Position numbers and translations under genes: made by a program. Under the pieces are notes generated by a model, which saw only the letters and a program-made list of their open reading frames with translations, ran no database searches and had not been told where the DNA came from. From Candidatus Poseidoniaceae archaeon (GTDB lineage Archaea > Thermoplasmatota > Poseidoniia > Poseidoniales > Poseidoniaceae), in assembly GCA_949372875.1 (NCBI GenBank), contig CASIAW010000004.1:62001-126000 (forward strand): a stretch of DNA of 64,000 nt. Direction: 5' to 3'. This document shows positions 28,791 to 42,794 of this stretch, piece after piece. Within the stretch, counting starts at the first letter, position 1. Every line of letters begins with the position of its first letter.

Positions 28791-30116
28791 ATGGCAGCGA
28801 AAAAGCCCCGAAAGAAGGCAAAAATTCGCGTTGCTCATGAACTGTCGAAAAGACGACGAACTGCGATTCAAGAAGCAATGGCTGCTCACAAATTGGAAGA
28901 CCGACCCGAATGGGACCGAGGGGCAAAATGGTCCAGTATTCGCTTCTATCGTAAAGTCATCAAACCCGGCACAATGCGGACCGTCCACCTCCCCCTTCTC
29001 GAAACAGACTTAGGTGAATCATGGCCGATTCCGGTCACTATTCTTCACGGCATTCGTCCTGGTCCGACGATTACGATTCTTGGAGGTGTTCACGGTGATG
29101 AATTAACTGGACCCTCGACATGTACCCATCTTCTCTCCAATACCTTTACCGATACAGGAAAGCCATTAGATCCGAAACATTTAGCAGGAACAATTCGAAT
29201 TGTACCGATTGTCAACTTACCCGGATACCGCTCGAAGTCTCGCTATTTCCCTGATGGGCGTGACTTGAATCGGCACTTCCCTGGAGACATGAAAGGATCG
29301 ACAACCAAGCGTGTAGCGGCTCAAACATGGAAATACCTGTTTTCGGATGTTGATGCAATCGTCGATTTGCACAGTGCTGGAAAAGGTCGCTCAAACATGC
29401 CACAACTTCGTGCTGACTTGGCCCATGCTGGTTCGAATATCCTGGCCAAGGCCTTTGGAATTGAAATAATTCTTGACTCAAAACCACCAAGTGGCTCTCT
29501 CAGAAAAGCAGCCATTCAAATCGATATCCCCGTCATTACCTACGAAGGGGGTGGAGCAAACTCGCTGGACCACGAATCAGTCAAAGTGGCTATGCATGGC
29601 GTGCTCAACGTACTTCGTTCTCTTCGCATGATTGAAGGCAATCCCCATCGTCCACGATTCAGAATGTTGGCAAGTGGCTCTCACTGGTTGCGATCTGGTG
29701 AAGGCGGTTTGCTTGACATGTTTGTCTCAGCAGGCTCGGTAATGCGTGAAGGAGAAGTTATTGCCACTATATCTGACCCCGCTACCCCTGGAATCACAGT
29801 CGATATTGTCGCTCCGGAGGATGGCTTGATTATTGGAGCAGCAACCAATCCTTTTACCGCTGCAGGAATGCCAGTTGGCCACTTTTTACCCATCTCAAAA
29901 CACATCAAACTGTTGAAGGACCAAATTGATGAAAACGGACGATTCATGGTCTGCGGTTCACAAAGCGAACCTGTCTGGCGAGAAGAAGTCGATGTTGATG
30001 AAGTCGCTGTAGATGGAAATTGGAGTGGCAGAAGTGTCGACTCAGAATGGACAGTTACAAAAGAGAGAAATACCGCACTAGGCGACACATTCACCGATAA
30101 TGAAGAAGAAGCCTAA
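28791..30116 (+). CDS. Succinylglutamate desuccinylase/aspartoacylase family (M14-like) protein
   Basis: GPTITILGGVHGDELTGP, RDLNRHFPGD, AIVDLHSAGKGRSNMPQ, VITYEGGG. Confidence 0.88.
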   Translation: MAAKKPRKKAKIRVAHELSKRRRTAIQEAMAAHKLEDRPEWDRGAKWSSIRFYRKVIKPGTMRTVHLPLLETDLGESWPIPVTILHGIRPGPTITILGGVHGDELTGPSTCTHLLSNTFTDTGKPLDPKHLAGTIRIVPIVNLPGYRSKSRYFPDGRDLNRHFPGDMKGSTTKRVAAQTWKYLFSDVDAIVDLHSAGKGRSNMPQLRADLAHAGSNILAKAFGIEIILDSKPPSGSLRKAAIQIDIPVITYEGGGANSLDHESVKVAMHGVLNVLRSLRMIEGNPHRPRFRMLASGSHWLRSGEGGLLDMFVSAGSVMREGEVIATISDPATPGITVDIVAPEDGLIIGAATNPFTAAGMPVGHFLPISKHIKLLKDQIDENGRFMVCGSQSEPVWREEVDVDEVAVDGNWSGRSVDSEWTVTKERNTALGDTFTDNEEEA

Positions 30117-30122
30117 GGGAAA

Positions 30123-31379
30123 TCAAGCGTTGAGGAAAGTCTCGACTTCCCTCTTGACTTCACTGTCTTCCATGTTTCTACGCTGACTCTTTGCTACTTC
30201 GAAAATGTGTGCAACAAGGTCATCTGAAGTCTCATAGCCATTTTGTTCAAGCCACCAAATGATGTTTGAACGCCCGGCCATGTGCCCAATACGAATCACT
30301 TGCTTCAAACCAAAATCTCCGGCAGGAACACCGGAATATACTCGGTCTGCTAACCAATCATTACCCTTACGCATGGCCTTGATAACTGCTGAAGCGTGAA
30401 CTCCAGTCCCTGTTTCAAAAGCATCCATTCCAAAGACTGGATAGTTACGAGGCAAAGGAACTTCGATGTATTCATTGGCCTTTTTCATATAAGCATCGAG
30501 GAGAGTGAGGTCATTATCGATGACTCCGAGAAGCTTGAGATTGACCAGCGTTTGGTCAAGCGGTGCGTTACCAGCACGCTCCCCAACACCTAATGCAGTT
30601 CCATGAATCACATCAGCGCCAGCTTCAACAGCTGCGATGTTATTGGCCACTCCCAAACCACGGTCTTGGTGACCGTGCCAGTTGACTTCAATCTCAGAAC
30701 GCTTGTATCCTCCATCCTTGATGACTTCTTCATCGATGAATTGAAGCAATTTCTTGACGCCATTCGGAGTAACGTGGCCGCATGTATCACAAACGCAAAG
30801 ACGACGAGCGCCGAGTTCCATTGCCCGTTGGTAGATCAGTTTGACATCTTCAGGCTTTGAACGGGTTGTGTCTTCTGTGACAAACATAACCGGAACATCG
30901 TTATCCACAGCGTAAGAAACTGCTTTTTCCATAGTCGTAAGGAGTTTTTCCATGGTCCACCCTTCAGTGTATTGACGAATTGGACTGGTTCCTAAAAATG
31001 CACTTGCTTGGATTGGTATTCCGTGCTTTGCTTGGAGTTCGACCAACGGTTCGATGTCATTCATGAGGGTACGAACAGCAGCACCTGGACGGATTTGGAA
31101 ATCATTTTCGGTGATGTGAGAAAGCATAGCATCGATGTGTTCCAAATGAAAAGGTCCAGCACCAGGAAGACCAAGGTCGACTTTTTGAATTCCGAGTTTT
31201 TCCATGAAAGTAAGTAATTCTAACTTTTCATCGATGGTGGGATTACGAGCACTCGGACTTTGAAGACCGTCTCGAAGTGTCTCATCATCAAACCAAACAC
31301 CGTGAGGGTGGTTAGCCGGATTTCGGTTGAGTTCATATTCAACTGTATTCCAATCATAAATCAATGAACGCTCATCCAT
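30123..31379 (-). CDS. HMGL-like/2-isopropylmalate (homocitrate) synthase family protein
   Basis: WFDDETLRDGLQSPSARNPTIDEKLELLTFMEKLGIQKVDLGLPGAG, VCDTCGHVTPNG, EVNWHGHQDRGLGVANNIAAVEAGADVIHGTALGVGERAGNAPL. Substrate specificity not decidable from sequence alone. Confidence 0.88.
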   Translation of the reverse strand: MDERSLIYDWNTVEYELNRNPANHPHGVWFDDETLRDGLQSPSARNPTIDEKLELLTFMEKLGIQKVDLGLPGAGPFHLEHIDAMLSHITENDFQIRPGAAVRTLMNDIEPLVELQAKHGIPIQASAFLGTSPIRQYTEGWTMEKLLTTMEKAVSYAVDNDVPVMFVTEDTTRSKPEDVKLIYQRAMELGARRLCVCDTCGHVTPNGVKKLLQFIDEEVIKDGGYKRSEIEVNWHGHQDRGLGVANNIAAVEAGADVIHGTALGVGERAGNAPLDQTLVNLKLLGVIDNDLTLLDAYMKKANEYIEVPLPRNYPVFGMDAFETGTGVHASAVIKAMRKGNDWLADRVYSGVPAGDFGLKQVIRIGHMAGRSNIIWWLEQNGYETSDDLVAHIFEVAKSQRRNMEDSEVKREVETFLNA

Positions 31380-31465
31380 ACAACATCACCGCATCGGCAG
31401 AAGAAGGCCGGTGCAAACACTCACACAATGGATTCATGTTTGAAGGCGTCGATTCAAGAAGAGGT

Positions 31466-36224
<4,759 letters not shown>

Positions 36225-36242
36225 CTATTTCTCTACCGTCGC

Positions 36243-36279
36243 CCCCCTCTACAACTATACCCTGTGACGAGGGGGTATA
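36243..36279. promoter_or_regulatory. Overlapping inverted repeats with TATA-like ends between divergent gyrB and aroD
   Basis: CCCCCTC(36243-36249)/GAGGGGG(36269-36275), and TATACCC(36256-36262)/GGGTATA(36273-36279). Both are perfect 7-bp arms. GGTATAAAGG on + is a plausible archaeal TATA box. Confidence 0.5.
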
Positions 36280-36393
36280 AAGGTACTGCAAAGTGGGCAC
36301 CAAACCACCTCAATTTACGGTCTAATTTTGGCCGGGAAATGACTCAAAACAGGCGGGGAAAAAGTCACGGAATAGAGCAAGGAAAAACTCAGA

Positions 36394-36418
36394 ATTCTCG
36401 TTCTTTGTGAACGAAAAT
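36394..36418. promoter_or_regulatory. Inverted repeat upstream of aroD
   Basis: attcTCGTTC-tttgt-GAACGAaaat: 10-bp arms with one mismatch, 5-nt loop. Confidence 0.45.
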
Positions 36419-36470
36419 CCAACACCCTACAAGCGAGACCGTTAAGAAGCGTGCCAAAGTCGCCGAAAGT

Positions 36471-37274
36471 ATGCCCAACCCTAAGATATGCGTATCTCTT
36501 GAAGAAACAACCGTGAAAGCAATGGTTGACGAAGCGGCTCGTGCAGGCATCCAAGGCGCTGACATGGTTGAAGTTCGATTTGACCGATTGTATCTCAAAA
36601 AGCCGCAAGCAACGATTTCTGAAGACGAGGAAGGGAACAGAGTTTCGACTATGCCTCCGGTGAACGAATGGCCAGTCATGGACTTTGAAGAACTCGATGT
36701 TGAGAAGTCTATCGCTGCACTCAAGGAAGCAATCGGGCTGCCAGTAATTTTTTCAGTCCGGTCAGTTCGAGACGGTGGCCATTTCTCCGGTGATGAGAAA
36801 CAACGACTTACGATTCTGCAAGCTGGAATCGAATCGGAAGTGAAGTGGATTGACTTGGAAATGTCAATCGAGGCCAAAGAGCGAAAAGCACTTTTTGAAG
36901 CGGCGAAAGCGGCAAACTGCCAAATCGTAGCATCACAACATGAAATGAGTGGAACACCGAGTTCCGAGGAAATTGTCACCACGATTACTTCCAACTCTGA
37001 CAGCGGAGATATCGTCAAATTCTGTAGCACCCTTAAAGATCATCAAGATGCTTTGCAAATTGTTCACGCTGCAAACGCATTGAGTGAACAAGATTCAACC
37101 CCTCCTTACAGCCTCATGGCACTCGGTAACGGCGGCGATTGGGCTCGACTTCATGCTCCGACTCTAGGCCAAGAACTCGTCTATGCAACCATGCGAGATG
37201 AGTTTAGACTTTCTGACAAGGGCCTTGTCAACGTTCGTGACCTCCAAGATGCTTGGAGACTCTTAGAGTATTAA
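36471..37274 (+). CDS. aroD: Type I 3-dehydroquinate dehydratase
   Basis: ADMVEVRFDRL, PVIFSVRSVRDGGHFSGDEKQR, VKWIDLEM, IVASQHEMSGTPS, YSLMALGNGGDWARL. Confidence 0.85.
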   Translation: MPNPKICVSLEETTVKAMVDEAARAGIQGADMVEVRFDRLYLKKPQATISEDEEGNRVSTMPPVNEWPVMDFEELDVEKSIAALKEAIGLPVIFSVRSVRDGGHFSGDEKQRLTILQAGIESEVKWIDLEMSIEAKERKALFEAAKAANCQIVASQHEMSGTPSSEEIVTTITSNSDSGDIVKFCSTLKDHQDALQIVHAANALSEQDSTPPYSLMALGNGGDWARLHAPTLGQELVYATMRDEFRLSDKGLVNVRDLQDAWRLLEY

Positions 37275-37304
37275 GGTCGATTAGAGGCCTCGCAAAGAGT
37301 GTTT

Positions 37305-38456
37305 TTACGCCGTCTCTGAATCTTCATCGACTGTCGATTTTGCTTCATTCCAGATTTGTTGAGATGTTTCAGCCTCGAGTTCAACCTCCGGGGGAGGAAG
37401 TTCGACGACCTCTTTCTCCATCCGTTGGCCAGTAGGAGGTTGAGAATATTCAGCAGGTGTATCCAATGAAGGGACAATGTTCTGTGGCACTTCAGCAACA
37501 AGCCCTGCCTTCATGTACTTCGCATTCAGTACGAAAGGGATAGCGAGCGTCCCGAGTAAAACAACTAAGAAGACAAGCGATACGGTGAACGGAGGTAAGA
37601 TGAAACTTCGTTCTGTTGTAATGATGGTAATATCTGCAGCAACAATTGAGTTCGGTGATTCAGCATCGTTGTCATGGATGTTATCCCAAGCATCTATCAC
37701 GATGTAGAAATCTTCCCATGTCGTGCCGGTAAAGAACGATGAGTAAATTTCAGGACCATCCAAATTCAAAGCGAAATTGACTTCTGAGGTTTGCTCATAC
37801 TCATGTGAATCACGATAAGATTTCCAACCCAGGAAATTGAAACTCCTCCATTCAGGAGGTATGTTCGAAAGGGATTCTTCGATGTCATCAAACCCGTAGT
37901 GGTTTTCATCATGAGATGTATGATAGGATTGAGTATAACTGTTGTATTCTTCTGTAGTGAGCAGATAGACATCCCCATTCACTGGATTGAGGTCCGTATC
38001 TTGCAGCGTAATACAGACTGTTGTTCGATAATCAGCTGAAAGATTGACTCGAAGGGCGCCGACACTGTCATTGCCAATCAACATCGTTGTGTAGTGGTTT
38101 TCCTCAAGTGGTTCAAGACGAGGGAGCATCCAAGTCTGATACATCCAAGGCTCTTCAGGGCTGAGCGTGAGGTCGGTAGTGTCCTGAGACTCCGAGGCAT
38201 CTTGCTGCGATTTTTGCCTATCCTCTTCATAGTATTCAGCATCCTCATAATCATCAAATCCACCCCACCACATGCCGTTATGGAAGGGTACCAATGACAG
38301 ACGTTGCGCTGTTTCATTCCATCGAATAGGAGACGTATCCCCTGCACAAGAATCAGCAGCCTGAACCTGCATTGAAGCCGGACTGGAAAGTGCCAACAAG
38401 AGCAACGGCATGAGCAAGGTCAAGGTGATGGTTCCCACTCGAATGTGCGATGACAT
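37305..38456 (-). CDS. Secreted, C-terminally TM-anchored protein of unknown function
   Basis: N-terminal signal (TLTLLMPLLLLALSSPASMQVQA), ectodomain, TM FTVSLVFLVVLLGTLAIPFVLNA, acidic cytoplasmic tail. Confidence 0.75.
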   Translation of the reverse strand: MSSHIRVGTITLTLLMPLLLLALSSPASMQVQAADSCAGDTSPIRWNETAQRLSLVPFHNGMWWGGFDDYEDAEYYEEDRQKSQQDASESQDTTDLTLSPEEPWMYQTWMLPRLEPLEENHYTTMLIGNDSVGALRVNLSADYRTTVCITLQDTDLNPVNGDVYLLTTEEYNSYTQSYHTSHDENHYGFDDIEESLSNIPPEWRSFNFLGWKSYRDSHEYEQTSEVNFALNLDGPEIYSSFFTGTTWEDFYIVIDAWDNIHDNDAESPNSIVAADITIITTERSFILPPFTVSLVFLVVLLGTLAIPFVLNAKYMKAGLVAEVPQNIVPSLDTPAEYSQPPTGQRMEKEVVELPPPEVELEAETSQQIWNEAKSTVDEDSETA

Positions 38457-38504
38457 GACCTCTCCTCATGCAAGGATAGGAAAGGAGGTTATACAAACTA
38501 ACGG

Positions 38505-41500
38505 TCATCCTCTTCTGCGAAGAGGGCGGATGTAGCCACTATCATCGCTTCTCCGTTCATCTTTTGATAAAATCCCTGGAGCAGGTGGCGGAGTGTGGTG
38601 ATCCATACCAAGTAATCCACCTTGGCTTTCGACATGCTCGACATCAGTATAGGTCTCAGCGGCTTGTTTTGCCTCATCCTCAAGTTCAGAAGGATCGCGC
38701 ATGACCAGCCAACCGAGAATCAAAGCAACTGTAATCAAAGCGACAAAGGTCGCAAGGTCTGAACCTGCATCAGCAAGCCATCCCTTCCACTCTTCAACGC
38801 TAAAGTCAGACAAGGATGGAGGGTCGGAAGGTACCGGATTCACATCGATTTCTTCATCCATGGAATCACAGATTCCAATACTATCGCATATTTCTAAGCG
38901 AATGGTATAGGTGCCAACCTCGCTCCAACTGCCGGTGACTCTGGTGACGGAACCTGATGGAGGTTCAATCCAATCATCGGCTGGGTCTCCGTTGTTATCC
39001 GCATCAACTTCAATATCAAGGTCCCAGCGAATCTGTAAGTCTGAACTGAGCGTTTCATCTCGGTCCGAGATAGAACCGTCATTGATATTCGTATCTCGGT
39101 AGACTGCAATGCCGAGGTCTGCTTCAATATCTGAAAAATTAGCAAGGAACGAGTTCGAGTCTGAGACAATGATTTCCTCTGGAATAAAGATGTTGTAAAT
39201 AATCGGCGGATGGTCGATGACGACGGTGAAATATGCTCGAGTAACATCACCCGTTCCGAATGCATCACGAACGGTAAGTGAAACGGTGTATTCACCCGGT
39301 AATGAATAGGCGTGCCAAGGTGTAGCTTGTTGGTCGAGTGGAGAGCCATCACCGAAATCCCAGCTGTATTGGACAAGGCCATTCCAATCAGGAGAATTAA
39401 CATCCAATGGGACGTATTTTCCTTCAAACGATTGATCGCCATCACGGGTACCATCGGAGTCGAAATAGAGCAAAGAATGAGGTGCTGCAAAGGTATTTCC
39501 TTCTTCATTGAACGTACGAGACCAATCCAGGTCCGTCACTTCTGGCAGAACACTGGTGTCTGTCATTTGCTCTTCGTTATACCATGCATCGAGGATTTTA
39601 ACCTCGATAATCGGTAATGGGTTTGCAATTTCAACGGTCAAGACTCGAGCGATGCTTTGTTCACCATCTGCATCCGTGACAAACAGGGTAACTGTGTGGA
39701 TGCCAGGCTCCGAGAACGAATGAGTGACCTGAGGGCTAGCACCGAACGAATCATCATCAGAGAAACTCCAGTTGTATGTCAAATCACTTGAATCGCCAAC
39801 GGTTCCATCAGGGTCAAACGAGGCTCGCCCATCAAATGTGTAGGGTGTTTCAACTTGGCCGTCTTCAACACGGAAATCAATAATGGACGTTCCCGAAGTC
39901 GTGGTTTTAACAACGAAATCAGCAACTGGAATTTGATTCAAAACCCTGATAGAAAGCGTTGCCATTGCCATGCTCCCATCATCATCCATCACGGTTAATT
40001 CAGCGGTTTTTAGACCAGGCGTATCCCATGAAGGTAGAGGGTTCGGGTCATTGGAAGAGGTCAGGGTAAACTCATCATCACGGTCCGTAACTCCACCATC
40101 GAGATTGACACCTTCAGGGAAGAACCAAGCATAAGAGACGAGGCTGCCATCAGAATCTTTGAACACATCAGGCATGACAATGGATGTGTAAGTAAAGGTC
40201 GACAAGTTGTCTGAAAAGATTTGATATGGAATTCTGTTGTTCACATTAACAACGATGTTTTTAACGCCAATGTTGTTTCCATCTGAGACGGTAAGAGTGA
40301 GGTTGTAAGTAGCATTGATTCCATCGATATCGCCCCATTCATGAGGTGCTTCGAACATCCCAATGCCGCCATCTGTGAGCCCATCGCCCCAGTTCCACTG
40401 GAACGACAAATTCTGAGTTGGAACATTGTCTACAGTAAGAGATGCTGAAAACAAAATCATCTGATTTGTAAGGATTGATATTTCTTCCTCAACCAATACA
40501 CCATTCACAGTAATAAGTGGGATTGGAGGGGTTGAATCTGTGATATTGAGTTCAAGAATATCAGCATCAGACCACGAGCCACCTTGGTCTTGAACCTGTA
40601 ATGTAGCGTTGTAAAATCCAATCGACTGATACGAGCGGAAAGGTGACTTCAATCCAGAGGTCGTCGAATCTCCGAAGTTCCAAGCATAGGCGACTGGAGC
40701 GTCGAGGTAAGGAAGGGAATTGTTGTCAAACGAAAGACCCCATGCGTCAAATCCATCACCTGTGAATTGTATGTTCTCCCAAGTTTGGGATTCATTTGGA
40801 GAAATCGAACCATTGGCAGTAGGCTTCATGTTATCGAGGATAAGAGGGGCGGCCGACAATGTGTCGACGGTTGTTCCAATCATGTCTTTCATTTCCATTT
40901 GGAAAGTGTATTGAGAGTTGTAAGGTGCAGTGAACCAAATGCTTTCTTCTGTAGCAGTGCCTCCTCCTGCGGAAACTCGCTTTGTTTGAGTATCAACGAC
41001 AACACCGCTGTTGTCAAGGACTTTTGTCGTAACATCGAGGTCTTCAAAGAAAGCGTTTGAGAACACTTCATAATTCACTTGGACAGTATCAGGAGAACCA
41101 TCACCATCACGATCACTCAATGTGGTCGTGTTGAGCGTCAGTGAGGCCGGCGAGGTAATTCGCGCAGCTTCGATATCAACAGTGCCTTGAGGGTAAGATG
41201 GGCCACATGATGTGTAATCGCAATCAGCAACGGTACTCGCATACCATGTAATCGCCCATACTTCGTCAGTGAGGTTACCAAAACCAGGGATGAGGGCAGT
41301 TGCAACATTGTTTTGGAAATCCAAATCGGTTGCAGTCCACAGTCCATCTGCGGTAGCACGAGAAACAACGACGCCGTCAAATTGACTGACGTCAGCGGTC
41401 AAACGCATTGTCAACGGAGCAGGTGAAGATGCACCTGGTGTGAATTTGAAGGCCCGTATTCCCCAGCCTTCAACCGAATGCCCGGTTGACGACCATGGTC

Positions 41501-42707
41501 CAGCCCAGTTGCTGTTCGTATCGGCAGGTTGAACTCTACAGAACGAGCCTGCAGAACAGGTAGCAGTGAGGTCGAGGTTTGAGAATCCATAGATACCTTG
41601 AGAGGAATCCAAGACTGCTGCAATGGAAAAGTTAGCAAAAATCTCTCCCATGGTTCGGCCAAGCATACCGCTCTGACCGCTGACTGGAGACCGAGCAAGG
41701 TTCTCAACACCCAATCCGCCTGTGGCAGAATCTTGAACCAATTGTCGGACAGCAGGACCGCCGCCAAGGTGGTCAGCCAAATACATCGTAAAAATGAAAC
41801 CTGCACCATAATCGGCAAATCGCTGATTCCACCATCGGACTGAAAGTTCAGACGCTTGAGTCCACTGGTTCAAGTGACTGACAAGGGTAGAATCGGCTCC
41901 AAAACAGAGGAATATTGCAACGTCAGCATTTCCTTCATCAATCCAGAGGTTTTCGTAAGGGTCTTGTGCATTGTGCAGCAAGTGCTCAAGTTCGTGAGCA
42001 AGAATCGATTTACCCCAAGAAAGCGTTACGTCAGCGTAATCAACAAACAATGCTTCTCGTGAACTGGACATCGATGGAGAGAAATAACCGCCGATATTGT
42101 AAGCACCATCAATATCGTAAATGACAATTTGAACTTGACAGTTGTTATCGACATCCGGAGGAGCAAGCCCTCTGCCGTCTTGGTAGTCCTTGCCGTAATA
42201 CGTCGTCATGGTCGGGTAAATGGTTTGGTCCCAAGAAGATGCAAGGTTGTTCAAGACTGTAGAACTGAGTGTTCGGCCAGATTGAACCAAGAAAGCGACA
42301 GTTTGAGTGGTCTTGGCGACATAGGTATCCACTGAGCCGCCCGAAGTTGGAACGGTGAGTTGGTCGTTGACAACGTGTGGGTTGCAGGCACGTCCACCAG
42401 CACGTGCTGAAGTTTGAGGCTCGTAAGCCATATCCTCAACACCGGGCCGACCAGCGTCAATCCACTCTTTTTTCAAGAAAGAGAAAGCAGAAACAACAGG
42501 CTGTTCTTCTTCGATCATCAAATATTGGTCGCCCATTTCGATTTCAAAGTCAGCGATGTCTCCAATAACAACGCCTCCAGCACTGTAAGGCAGCACCTCG
42601 TTTACCTCCTCAGGTTCTGCTCCAGCAGAAAGCAAAAGAGGAGAGATTCCGGAGACGAAAAGAAGCGTTACCAAAAGCAAGGCGGTATTGGAGCGTAGTT
42701 CCGACAT
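38505..42707 (-). CDS. Giant surface zinc-metallopeptidase with multiple PKD domains and C-terminal TM anchor
   Basis: KSILAHELEHLLHNAQDPYENLWIDEGNADVAIFLCFG (HExxH plus downstream E). Repeated PKD motifs such as YAWNFGDSTTSGLKSPFRSYQSIGFYNATLQVQD, YNWSFSDDDSFGASPQVTHSFSEPGIHTVTLFVTD, YSWDFGDGSPLDQQATPWHAYSLPGEYTVSLTVRD. C-terminal TM. Confidence 0.87.
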   Translation of the reverse strand: MSELRSNTALLLVTLLFVSGISPLLLSAGAEPEEVNEVLPYSAGGVVIGDIADFEIEMGDQYLMIEEEQPVVSAFSFLKKEWIDAGRPGVEDMAYEPQTSARAGGRACNPHVVNDQLTVPTSGGSVDTYVAKTTQTVAFLVQSGRTLSSTVLNNLASSWDQTIYPTMTTYYGKDYQDGRGLAPPDVDNNCQVQIVIYDIDGAYNIGGYFSPSMSSSREALFVDYADVTLSWGKSILAHELEHLLHNAQDPYENLWIDEGNADVAIFLCFGADSTLVSHLNQWTQASELSVRWWNQRFADYGAGFIFTMYLADHLGGGPAVRQLVQDSATGGLGVENLARSPVSGQSGMLGRTMGEIFANFSIAAVLDSSQGIYGFSNLDLTATCSAGSFCRVQPADTNSNWAGPWSSTGHSVEGWGIRAFKFTPGASSPAPLTMRLTADVSQFDGVVVSRATADGLWTATDLDFQNNVATALIPGFGNLTDEVWAITWYASTVADCDYTSCGPSYPQGTVDIEAARITSPASLTLNTTTLSDRDGDGSPDTVQVNYEVFSNAFFEDLDVTTKVLDNSGVVVDTQTKRVSAGGGTATEESIWFTAPYNSQYTFQMEMKDMIGTTVDTLSAAPLILDNMKPTANGSISPNESQTWENIQFTGDGFDAWGLSFDNNSLPYLDAPVAYAWNFGDSTTSGLKSPFRSYQSIGFYNATLQVQDQGGSWSDADILELNITDSTPPIPLITVNGVLVEEEISILTNQMILFSASLTVDNVPTQNLSFQWNWGDGLTDGGIGMFEAPHEWGDIDGINATYNLTLTVSDGNNIGVKNIVVNVNNRIPYQIFSDNLSTFTYTSIVMPDVFKDSDGSLVSYAWFFPEGVNLDGGVTDRDDEFTLTSSNDPNPLPSWDTPGLKTAELTVMDDDGSMAMATLSIRVLNQIPVADFVVKTTTSGTSIIDFRVEDGQVETPYTFDGRASFDPDGTVGDSSDLTYNWSFSDDDSFGASPQVTHSFSEPGIHTVTLFVTDADGEQSIARVLTVEIANPLPIIEVKILDAWYNEEQMTDTSVLPEVTDLDWSRTFNEEGNTFAAPHSLLYFDSDGTRDGDQSFEGKYVPLDVNSPDWNGLVQYSWDFGDGSPLDQQATPWHAYSLPGEYTVSLTVRDAFGTGDVTRAYFTVVIDHPPIIYNIFIPEEIIVSDSNSFLANFSDIEADLGIAVYRDTNINDGSISDRDETLSSDLQIRWDLDIEVDADNNGDPADDWIEPPSGSVTRVTGSWSEVGTYTIRLEICDSIGICDSMDEEIDVNPVPSDPPSLSDFSVEEWKGWLADAGSDLATFVALITVALILGWLVMRDPSELEDEAKQAAETYTDVEHVESQGGLLGMDHHTPPPAPGILSKDERRSDDSGYIRPLRRRG

Positions 42708-42763
42708 TTATGGCACCTCATTTATTCGCAAGACTGCTAACATCTACACGACTTGAAATGAGG

Positions 42764-42771
42764 TATTTAAG
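42764..42771. promoter_or_regulatory. Putative TATA box (tatttaag) between divergent surface-peptidase genes
   Basis: tatttaag lies about 24-30 bp upstream of ATG 42795, giving a leaderless-like geometry. Its complement cttaaata could serve the minus-strand gene. Confidence 0.4.
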
Positions 42772-42794
42772 AGTGGGTCTATGAGGCTTCATAC

